Of a stretch of DNA of 5,376 nt, positions 1 to 5,103 are shown in pieces. Position 1 is the stretch's first letter, and the number at the start of each line of letters is the position of its first letter. The stretch comes from JBEKYH01 sp049511115 (GTDB lineage Bacteria; Planctomycetota; Phycisphaerae; Tepidisphaerales; Tepidisphaeraceae), in the NCBI GenBank assembly GCA_049511115.1, contig JBEKYH010000371.1, positions 1 to 5,376 of the forward strand. Reading direction: 5' to 3'. The position numbers and the translations under genes are program-made. The notes beneath the pieces were generated by a model. It was given only the letters and a program-made list of their open reading frames with translations, did no database searches and had not been told where the DNA came from.

Positions 1-144
1 GAAACGCCCCACTGCGCGGCTTTCACGGAGGAATCCGCGCCCGCTCCATCCGGCGGAAATGACATTCCCGCAAAACCGGATATGGTATTCCCCTCGCGGA
101 ACGCGGCTGAGAACCCTCAGCCGCCCGCGCCCGGAGAACTATGA
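1..144 (+). CDS. Possible 3' end of an upstream gene (proline-rich tail), overlapping gltX by ATGA
   Basis: Frame 1 is open from the first base to a TGA at 142-144 and would encode 47 residues. The tail is rich in Pro, Ala, Glu and Ser and ends in PQPPAPGEL; it looks disordered and matches no family I recognise. Its stop overlaps the gltX start as ATGA, the usual layout of translationally coupled genes, which supports a real gene end. About two thirds of the codons end in G or C, as in neighbouring genes. Against it, a stretch this short can be open by chance in GC-rich DNA, and a perfect 9-bp hairpin lies inside it. A competing reading is frame 3, which ends at a TGA at 60-62 with a basic tail (IRARSIRRK) and would leave about 78 bp between genes. 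I cannot decide between them. Confidence 0.35.
   Translation, partial: ETPHCAAFTEESAPAPSGGNDIPAKPDMVFPSRNAAENPQPPAPGEL
103..124 (+). promoter_or_regulatory. 9-bp hairpin just upstream of gltX
   Basis: GCGGCTGAG (103-111) and CTCAGCCGC (116-124) form a perfect 9-bp stem with a 4-base AACC loop. It ends 8 bases before the GGAG ribosome-binding site (133-136) of gltX. There is no T-run after it, so it is not a standard intrinsic terminator. It could be a leader hairpin affecting gltX translation, a degenerate terminator of the upstream gene, or chance in GC-rich sequence if frame 1 is coding here. Confidence 0.3.
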
Positions 145-1769
145 TCACCCGTTTCGCTCCATCCCCCACCGGTTACCTTCACGTCGGCGGCGCACGCACG
201 GCGCTCTTCAACTGGCTCCTCGCCCGCCACGCCGGCGGGAAATTCCTTCTGCGCATCGAGGACACAGACCTGGCCCGCTCCACCGAGCAGGCCGTTCATC
301 AGTTGATCGACGATCTCCGCTGGCTCGGCCTGCACTGGGATAACGCGGAGCTGGTTTATCAATCCAAACGCCTGCCGATTTATAACGCGATCATCGAAGA
401 CCTCATGCGAAAGGGTCTGGCGTACAAAGCCTACGAGACGGCCGAGGAACTCGATAACCAGCGCAAGCAGGCCGAGCGCAGCAAGCGGCAATACCGCTAT
501 CGCCGCGGGCAGTGGACCAGCGACCAGATCGCCCGATTTGAATCCGAGGGCCGGGCCCACGTCGTGCGCTTCGCCATGCCGATGAAGGAATACCGCTTTG
601 ACGACGCCGTCTTGGGCGCCAACCAGGGCGTCGGCCAGGGCGAAGTGCAGGATTTCGTCATCCGCAAAAGCGACGGCATGCCGACCTATCACTTCGGCGT
701 CGTCGTCGATGACGCCGAATCGGGCGTGACCCACATCCTCCGCGGCCAGGAGCATCTGCTCAACACGGTGAATCACATCGCCCTCCAGGAGGCGCTTGGA
801 TATTCGCGGCCGGTCTATGCCCATCTGCCCGTGATCCTCAACGTCGATGGCTCCAAAATGGGCAAGCGCGACCGCGATAAGAAGGTGCGCTTCGTAGCCG
901 GCAATTGGATGAGAAACAACAAGAAGACGCCTGCCGACCTCGCGGCGCTGAGCGCCGTCGAGCGCGTCGCCTGGTGGCTTGAGGACGAGCATCGCCAGCT
1001 TGATCTCGCCGAGCAGGTCGCCGTGATGAAAGCCCTCAACATGTCGCGCGGCGATCTGCCGGAAATCTTCGTCCACGATTTCCGCGAGAACGGCTATCTG
1101 CCCGCCGTGCTGCTGAATTTCCTGGCCCTATTGGGCTGGAGCCCCGGCGGCGACAAAGAGCGCATGACCGTGGATGAAATGGTCCAGCTTTTTTCCCTCG
1201 AGCAGATCGGCAAATCCAACGCCAAGTTCAACCGCGAAAAACTCCTCGCCTTCAGCACCGAAGCCTTCACGGCCGCGGGACCGAAGGCGCTCCTGCCGCC
1301 GATGCGCGATTATTTGTCGGTCAATCCCGATTCGCCGCTCAATGCCGCTGATGATGAGCAGCTTGAGAAAGTCCTGCACATGAACGCCGGTTTTCATGTC
1401 CTGCGCGAAGCCGATGAAAAGAGCGGCTTTTTGTTTCTGCCGGATGATCAGGTCATTTTGCGTCCCGATGCCGTCGAGAAAGTCCTGCGCAAAGACAACG
1501 GCGCCGGTTTGGCCGCCCTGATCGCAATGCGTCCCGTGCTAGCGGCTGTCGCCGATTGGACATCCCATGCGCTCGAGGAAGCGATCAACGCCCACTGCAC
1601 CGCCACCGGCGCCAAGCTCGGCAAAGTCGCCCAGCCGATTCGCGTCGCCGTCAGCGGCTCAACCATCAGCCCGCCGATTTTCCAGACGCTGGAATTTCTC
1701 GGCCGCGAACGCTCCCTCAGACGGATCGACCGGACGATAGAGACCGTGCAAGCAGCGGGTCATTCGTAA
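141..1769 (+). CDS. gltX: Glutamyl-tRNA synthetase (GluRS)
   Basis: Class I aminoacyl-tRNA synthetase that charges tRNA-Glu with glutamate using ATP, in the cytoplasm. The N-terminus RFAPSPTGYLHVGGARTALF carries the HIGH motif as HVGG (residues 14-17). The KMSKS motif appears as KMGKR (239-243). The region around residues 95-110 (YKAYETAEEL) lacks the zinc-binding cysteines of E. coli GluRS and resembles the zinc-free type. The C-terminal third is the helical anticodon-binding domain. At 542 residues it is about 70 longer than typical GluRS. Most of the excess is an insertion at roughly 247-310, between KMGKR and the conserved FRENGYLPAVLLNFLALLGW segment. The ATG at 141 is preceded by GGAG at 133-136 and leads directly into the catalytic motif. 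The 3' end overlaps the convergent phosphodiesterase gene by 53 bp. Whether it also charges tRNA-Gln (non-discriminating) cannot be read from the sequence alone. Confidence 0.96.
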   Translation: MITRFAPSPTGYLHVGGARTALFNWLLARHAGGKFLLRIEDTDLARSTEQAVHQLIDDLRWLGLHWDNAELVYQSKRLPIYNAIIEDLMRKGLAYKAYETAEELDNQRKQAERSKRQYRYRRGQWTSDQIARFESEGRAHVVRFAMPMKEYRFDDAVLGANQGVGQGEVQDFVIRKSDGMPTYHFGVVVDDAESGVTHILRGQEHLLNTVNHIALQEALGYSRPVYAHLPVILNVDGSKMGKRDRDKKVRFVAGNWMRNNKKTPADLAALSAVERVAWWLEDEHRQLDLAEQVAVMKALNMSRGDLPEIFVHDFRENGYLPAVLLNFLALLGWSPGGDKERMTVDEMVQLFSLEQIGKSNAKFNREKLLAFSTEAFTAAGPKALLPPMRDYLSVNPDSPLNAADDEQLEKVLHMNAGFHVLREADEKSGFLFLPDDQVILRPDAVEKVLRKDNGAGLAALIAMRPVLAAVADWTSHALEEAINAHCTATGAKLGKVAQPIRVAVSGSTISPPIFQTLEFLGRERSLRRIDRTIETVQAAGHS

Positions 1770-2538
1770 TCAGAACGTCCACGCCGAATCGCATCGCGCG
1801 GCTGATTTCCTGCGCGCTATTCACCGTCCACGCGCCGAGCTGCCTGCCGCGGCGGATATGCGCGATGGCCGACGATTCCAAAAGCTGCTGGTTGACATAA
1901 ACCCCCTGCCAGCTTCCGCCAATGGCGTCGACAAGCGCCTCTGGCCTATCGACAAGGAATGCTGTCACCGCACTGGGATCAAATTCCTTCGCCCAGTGCA
2001 GATTCAGCGGATCGAACGATTGAATGATGCACCGGCGCGCCAAAGTTTTCCCTCTCCCCCGGTAGTCCGGGGGAGGGTTGGGAGGGGGCTGTGCCGATGC
2101 GGTCGCCAGCGCCGCCTTGCTGGTGGGCAAACTTCCCGCCGAGCCCCCTCCTCTATCCTCCCCCGGAATACCGGGGGCGGAGGTAGATGCGCTCACCGCA
2201 GGAGTGAGCGATATTTCGCGCACCACCGCCCCGACCAATTCCTCATCCACCGGCTTTATCTCAATCAACATCCCACAATCGCCCGGCATGGCCGCCAGCA
2301 CTTGCCGCAAGGTTGGAACAACATCCGACAATTCAGCCCATTCCGTTTCGCGCACGAGCCCCCTCATCGCGGTCGTGCGCTCCAAGGTCTCATCGTGAAT
2401 AACAACCGGCACCCCATCCGCCGTGGCATGAACATCGCATTCGCACCACTTGATCCCCGCCTGCCACGCGGCAGCGAACGCCGCCAGCGAATTCTCCGGG
2501 TGAACCGAATGCAATCCCCGATGGGCGACGACGATCAT
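1717..2538 (-). CDS. Glycerophosphodiester phosphodiesterase (GDPD family, UgpQ-like)
   Basis: Hydrolyses glycerophosphodiesters from phospholipid turnover to glycerol-3-phosphate and an alcohol. The TIM-barrel family motifs appear in order: AHRG (5-8), HPEN (13-16), ECDVH (33-37), HDETLERT (48-55), IEIKP (92-96), SFDP (174-177), WTVN (237-240) and ITNDP (257-261). The catalytic His pair (H6, H48) and metal ligands (E33, D35, E93) are present. No signal peptide is seen, so it is probably cytoplasmic. I chose ATG 2538 because GGAGG lies 5 bases upstream; ATG 2550 would add MEAQ but has no ribosome-binding site. Residues about 119-163 are a low-complexity insert (APGIPGE, then QPPPNPPPDYRGRGK) encoded by a palindromic repeat that keeps the frame; it falls between the EIKP and SFD strands, probably in a surface loop. 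It follows smpB closely and is probably in the same transcript. Confidence 0.92.
   Translation of the reverse strand: MIVVAHRGLHSVHPENSLAAFAAAWQAGIKWCECDVHATADGVPVVIHDETLERTTAMRGLVRETEWAELSDVVPTLRQVLAAMPGDCGMLIEIKPVDEELVGAVVREISLTPAVSASTSAPGIPGEDRGGGSAGSLPTSKAALATASAQPPPNPPPDYRGRGKTLARRCIIQSFDPLNLHWAKEFDPSAVTAFLVDRPEALVDAIGGSWQGVYVNQQLLESSAIAHIRRGRQLGAWTVNSAQEISRAMRFGVDVLITNDPLLARSLSSGRSV
2050..2183. repeat. 134-bp palindromic repeat element inserted in frame in the phosphodiesterase gene
   Basis: Two arms of about 41 bp (2050-2090 and 2142-2183) are inverted repeats of each other with only a few differences and one gap. They flank a 51-bp centre. Each arm also holds its own hairpin: CCCCCGG-TAGT-CCGGGGG at 2056-2073 and CCCCCGG-AATA-CCGGGGG at 2160-2177. 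The whole unit lies inside the coding region and has no stop in the gene's frame. No clear target-site duplication is visible. The architecture is that of a non-autonomous palindromic element (MITE/REPIN-like). The 51-bp centre encodes an Ala/Ser-rich stretch. Confidence 0.85.
2190..2210. repeat. Small 7-bp inverted repeat beside the 134-bp element
   Basis: CGCTCAC (2190-2196) and GTGAGCG (2204-2210) form a perfect 7-bp stem around a 7-base loop. It lies 6 bases outside the right arm of the 134-bp element, within codons for SLTPAVSA of the phosphodiesterase. It may be part of the same insertion or a chance palindrome. Confidence 0.35.
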
Positions 2539-2543
2539 CTGCG

Positions 2544-2548
2544 CCTCC
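2544..2548 (-). promoter_or_regulatory. Ribosome-binding site deciding the phosphodiesterase start
   Basis: On the minus strand GGAGG (2548-2544) is followed by the 5-base spacer CGCAG and then ATG at 2538. The upstream in-frame ATG (2550) overlaps this motif and is itself preceded only by TTCCGGG. The spacing therefore favours the shorter protein beginning MIVVAHRG. Confidence 0.6.
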
Positions 2549-2557
2549 ATCCCGGAA

Positions 2558-3022
2558 TCATTGCCTATGGCTCATCGCCCGCCGGATTTCCCGGTCCTGC
2601 TCTTTCTTCTTGATCGACTGCCGCTTGTCATGCTGCTGCTTGCCGCGGGCAACGCCTAGTTCCAATTTCGCCATTCCCCCTTTGAAATAAATCGCCAGCG
2701 GAATGAGCGTGGTGCCTTTGACTTCAAGTTCCCCCTCGATTTTCACCAGCTCGCGCTTGTGCACCAGCAGCTTTCGCTCGCGCAGCGGCTCGTGGCCGAT
2801 GTGCGCCTTCTCGTACGGGTCGATGTGGCAGCCATGGAGGATGAGTTCGCCGCGATCGACGCTGGCGTAGCTTTCCGCGAGTTGCGCCTTGCCATTGCGG
2901 AGACTTTTCACTTCGCTCCCCAGCAGCACCATGCCGCATTCGATCTTGTGCGTGATGAAGTATTGATGGAACGCCCGCCGGTTGTCGATGCGCGGGCTGA
3001 GGTTTGGCGCGCCGCGGCTCAC
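2558..3022 (-). CDS. smpB: SsrA-binding protein SmpB (trans-translation)
   Basis: Small RNA-binding protein that brings alanyl-tmRNA to stalled ribosomes so that incomplete proteins are tagged and the ribosomes released. It has 154 residues, the usual family length. The beta-barrel core shows NRRAFHQYFI (14-23) and GSEVKSLRNGKAQLAESYA (35-53). The C-terminal tail GKQQHDKRQSIKKKEQDREI is the basic segment that enters the ribosomal mRNA channel and decoding site. The start is GTG at 3022, overlapping the kdsA stop as GTGA. A purine-rich site (GGAAGGGAAG, 3037-3028) sits 5 bases before it, so translation is probably coupled to kdsA. The phosphodiesterase gene starts about 20 bp downstream. The tmRNA gene itself is not in this window. 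Confidence 0.96.
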   Translation of the reverse strand: MSRGAPNLSPRIDNRRAFHQYFITHKIECGMVLLGSEVKSLRNGKAQLAESYASVDRGELILHGCHIDPYEKAHIGHEPLRERKLLVHKRELVKIEGELEVKGTTLIPLAIYFKGGMAKLELGVARGKQQHDKRQSIKKKEQDREIRRAMSHRQ

Positions 3023-3858
3023 GTAGACTTCCCTTCCGGCTTTTCTTCCGACTTGCCATCCCAGGTGCGGCGCAGATCAACCAGTTGCTTCACCTGCGTG
3101 AGAAGCCCCTCGACCGCATCAATGTGCATCACGCTGGCCGCGTCGCTCTTGGCATTTTTGGGATCGGGATGGCATTCCAGAAACAGCCCATCCACGCCCG
3201 CCGCCGTCGCGGCGCGAGCCAGCAGCGGCGTAAATCGCGGATTGCCGCCGCTTTGGTGCCCCATCCCGCCGGGTCGCTGCGTGCTGTGGGTGATGTCGAA
3301 AATCACCGGGCAGCCGAATTCTTTCATGATGGAGAGACCGGTGAAATCGTTCACGAGGCGGTTGTATCCAAAGAACGTCCCGCGTTCGGTCAGGAGCACA
3401 TCGCGATTGCCCGTCGAGCGCACTTTCTCTACGGCGTTCCCCATCTCCTCCGGGGACATGAACTGCCCCTTCTTCAGATTCACGCACCGCCCCGCCTCCC
3501 CGCAGGCCAGCAGCAAATCCGTCTGGCGAGCCAGAAACGCCGGCACCTGCAACACATCCACCACCTTGGCCGCGGGCTTCACCTGCGCCGTTTCATGCAC
3601 GTCCGTCAACAGCGGCACGCCGACTTCATCCTTCACGCGCTGCAAGATCGCCAGCCCCGCCTCCAGGCCCGGCCCGCGAAAACTCGAGCTGCTGGAACGA
3701 TTGGCCTTGTCGAAGCTGGCCTTGAACACATACCCGATGCCAAGCTTCTCGCAGATCGCTTTGACGCGCTTGGCCACCCCAATGCAAAGCTCCGGCGTCT
3801 CAATCACGCAAGGCCCGGCAATCACGAAAAAGGAACGGCTCTTCAGGAAATCAAGCAT
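3019..3858 (-). CDS. kdsA: 3-deoxy-8-phosphooctulonate (Kdo-8-P) synthase
   Basis: Condenses phosphoenolpyruvate with arabinose-5-phosphate to give Kdo-8-phosphate, the precursor of the Kdo sugar linking lipid A to the lipopolysaccharide core; cytoplasmic. Family motifs in order: IAGPCVIE (13-20), FKASFDKANRSS (45-56), SFRGPGLEAGL (59-69), LTDVHE (84-89), VPAFLARQTDLL (105-116), KKGQF (129-133), LTERGTFFGYNRLVNDF (156-172), FDITHSTQRPGG (187-198) and FLECHPDPKNAKSDAAS (226-242). Cys17, His191, Glu228 and Asp239 match the metal ligands of metal-dependent (Aquifex-type) enzymes; the metal-independent E. coli type has Asn in place of the Cys. At 279 residues the length is normal. The start is ATG 3858, where no Shine-Dalgarno is visible and a repeat arm begins 17 bp upstream. 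It is first in a probable kdsA-smpB-phosphodiesterase transcript. Confidence 0.96.
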   Translation of the reverse strand: MLDFLKSRSFFVIAGPCVIETPELCIGVAKRVKAICEKLGIGYVFKASFDKANRSSSSSFRGPGLEAGLAILQRVKDEVGVPLLTDVHETAQVKPAAKVVDVLQVPAFLARQTDLLLACGEAGRCVNLKKGQFMSPEEMGNAVEKVRSTGNRDVLLTERGTFFGYNRLVNDFTGLSIMKEFGCPVIFDITHSTQRPGGMGHQSGGNPRFTPLLARAATAAGVDGLFLECHPDPKNAKSDAASVMHIDAVEGLLTQVKQLVDLRRTWDGKSEEKPEGKST

Positions 3859-3874
3859 TCGGGGTCAGGACTGG

Positions 3875-4057
3875 GGACTGAGGACTAAAGGACTGAGAGA
3901 AAGATCAAACCGCGCACTTTTTTGGAATTCGCTCAACGTAGGGTCCGCACCGCGGACCATTAACCCGATGATGGTCCGCAATGCGGACCCTACGCAAATG
4001 CGCGTTTAAGCCAAAAGTGACGCTTTATCCTTCTCTCAGTCCTTTAGTCCTCAGTCC
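3875..4057. repeat. 183-bp concentric fold-back with 31-bp terminal inverted repeats
   Basis: The outer arms (3875-3905 and 4027-4057) are inverted copies matching at 30 of 31 positions. They consist of an iterated GGACTnA-type motif (reading GGACTGAGGACTAAAGGACT). The midpoint of the outer pair (3966) coincides with that of the inner hairpin pair (3937-3994). The sequences between outer and inner arms (31 and 32 bases) also show partial inverted similarity, for example CACTTTTTTGG against CACTTTTGG. Nearly the whole segment could form a cruciform. It lies between divergent genes, so it does not act as a terminator for either. Confidence 0.85.
3937..3994. repeat. REPIN-like doublet: two inverted GTAG-headed hairpins
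   Basis: Arms of 24 bp (3937-3960 and 3971-3994) are inverted copies matching at 22 of 24 positions. Each arm is itself a hairpin with a 7-bp stem and 3-base loop: GGTCCGC-ACC-GCGGACC (3942-3958) and GGTCCGC-AAT-GCGGACC (3973-3989). Each is preceded on its own strand by GTAG (3938-3941, and CTAC at 3990-3993 on the + strand). A GTRG head followed by a palindrome, paired in inverted orientation, is the known form of REP doublets mobilised by RAYT transposases. No transposase gene is present here. Confidence 0.75.
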
Positions 4058-4074
4058 TCGGCCCTCCTTGAATA

Positions 4075-4103
4075 TTGACACTCGGCCACAACGACCGTCT
4101 AAT
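4075..4103 (+). promoter_or_regulatory. Sigma70-type promoter for the TPR/alpha-CTD gene
   Basis: TTGACA (4075-4080) is a perfect -35 box. A 17-base spacer leads to TCTAAT (4098-4103), which matches the -10 consensus at 5 of 6 positions; TAATAT at 4100-4105 is an overlapping alternative. Transcription would begin near 4110 and leave a leader of about 64 bases before ATG 4174. The promoter starts 17 bp beyond the fold-back repeat. Confidence 0.55.
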
Positions 4104-4173
4104 ATTAACCCCGACCGCCGGCTGGTCCAAACGCTATGACGGCTATTCAGGGTTTGGCGGCGGGAAACAACGA

Positions 4174-5103
4174 ATGGATCAAGCACTCATGAGTGAAGCA
4201 ACCGTTTCGTCGATCAACGAGCGCGCCGCCGATGAATACTTCCGCCGCGGCCTGGAAGCCGAAGAACAGGGCAACCACGAAAAGGCCGCCGAGTACCACG
4301 AACACGCCTTGAATGAAAATCCCGACCACGAGGTCGCCGCCTTCCGCCTGGCGCTGCTTTATGATCGCCGCGCCGAAGACGCCAAGGCCATCGAGCTTTA
4401 CGAGCGCATCTGCACCAGTGAGCCGGTGCACCTCAACGCCCTGATGAACCTGGCGATTCTTTACGAAGACAACAACCACTACGAGGAAGCCCGCCGCTGC
4501 CTCGACGCGGTGTTGCGCACGGATCATAACCATCAGCGCGCCCGCCTGTTCATGAAGGACGTCGAATCCGCGCGCGGCATGTATTTCGACGAAGACGGCG
4601 ACAGCCGCGGCGACCGGCGCAATGCCGCGCTGGAAGTGCCCATCACCGATTTCGAGCTTTCCGTCCGCAGCCGCAACTGCCTCAAGAAGATGAACATCCG
4701 CACCCTGGGCGATCTTCTGCGCACCACCGAGCAGGAACTCTTGAGCTACAAGAATTTCGGCGAAACCAGCCTCGATGAGCTTAAAGCCCTGCTCACGCAA
4801 AAAGGCTTGCGACTCGGCCAGGCCCTGGAAGACCCCAAGCTGGCCGCCGCCGCGCGCCGCCCGGCCCCGTCCGTCGCCGGAAACGCCTCGCCCGAAGTGC
4901 TCGGCAAGAGCGTGGCCGATCTGGAATTGTCCGTCCGCAGCCGCAAGGCGCTGCAGCGGCTCAATATCAACAGTCTGGCGGACCTGGCCGCCCGCACCGA
5001 GGACGAACTCCTCGGTTGCAAGAACTTCGGCCAGACCAGCCTCACGGAAATCAAGCAGCAGTTAACGACGTTTGGTCTGTCGCTTCGCAAATTGGAAGAA
5101 TAG
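4174..5103 (+). CDS. TPR protein with two RNA polymerase alpha-CTD-like domains
   Basis: A 309-residue soluble protein with no signal peptide or membrane segment. Residues about 18-119 form three tetratricopeptide repeats (for example AAEYHEHALNENPDHEVAAF and LMNLAILYEDNNHYEEARRC), a protein-binding scaffold. Two helix-hairpin-helix domains like the C-terminal domain of the RNA polymerase alpha subunit follow, at about 157-215 and 247-305; both contain ELSVRSR and KNFG.TSL. They are joined by an Ala/Pro-rich linker (about 218-245). In alpha, this domain binds UP-element DNA and activators. A 17-bp sequence (4660-4676 and 4930-4946) is identical in the two copies, consistent with internal duplication. 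The true function is unknown; a transcription-associated role is an inference. I chose ATG 4174 because upstream TTG 4075 lies inside a -35 box; ATG 4189 is also possible. Ribosome-binding signals are weak for both. The rpoA-operon partners are absent, so this is not alpha itself. Confidence 0.88.
   Translation: MDQALMSEATVSSINERAADEYFRRGLEAEEQGNHEKAAEYHEHALNENPDHEVAAFRLALLYDRRAEDAKAIELYERICTSEPVHLNALMNLAILYEDNNHYEEARRCLDAVLRTDHNHQRARLFMKDVESARGMYFDEDGDSRGDRRNAALEVPITDFELSVRSRNCLKKMNIRTLGDLLRTTEQELLSYKNFGETSLDELKALLTQKGLRLGQALEDPKLAAAARRPAPSVAGNASPEVLGKSVADLELSVRSRKALQRLNINSLADLAARTEDELLGCKNFGQTSLTEIKQQLTTFGLSLRKLEE

Larger units (their letters stand above)
3859..4173. other. Divergent intergenic region dominated by a fold-back repeat
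   Basis: This 315-bp gap separates kdsA (leftward) from the TPR/alpha-CTD gene (rightward). It contains the 183-bp fold-back (3875-4057), a rightward promoter (4075-4103) and about 64 bases of presumed leader. I found no convincing leftward promoter for kdsA and no RNA gene or small protein. Confidence 0.7.

Noticed and set aside
117..1076. 319-codon open frame on the - strand opposite gltX
   Set aside because: It is antisense to the catalytic half of GluRS. The translation has no recognisable motifs, and the sense frame is certain.
1717..2538. Phosphodiesterase as a pseudogene broken by the repeat
   Set aside because: The frame is continuous through the repeat and all family motifs on both sides are intact, so it is more likely functional with an added loop.
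3906..3936. Leftward promoter for kdsA using TTGAGC on the minus strand (3936-3931)
   Set aside because: The only -10-like sequence downstream (TTTGAT) is about 21 bases away, too far, and matches only 4 of 6 positions.
3937..3994. Intrinsic terminator
   Set aside because: It lies between divergent genes, so neither flanking gene ends here, and no T-run follows either hairpin.
2759..4009. 416-codon open frame on the + strand opposite smpB and kdsA
   Set aside because: It lies antisense to two genes with clear family motifs; its translation is Arg/Ser/Pro-rich and matches no fold. It is a shadow frame of GC-rich coding DNA.
3875..4057. CRISPR array or tandem repeat array
   Set aside because: The GGACT units are short, imperfect and contiguous with no spacers, and the two blocks are inverted rather than direct.
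4147..4800. 217-codon open frame on the - strand opposite the TPR gene
   Set aside because: Val/Ala/Gly-rich antisense shadow of the TPR and first alpha-CTD codons, which have clear motifs on the + strand.
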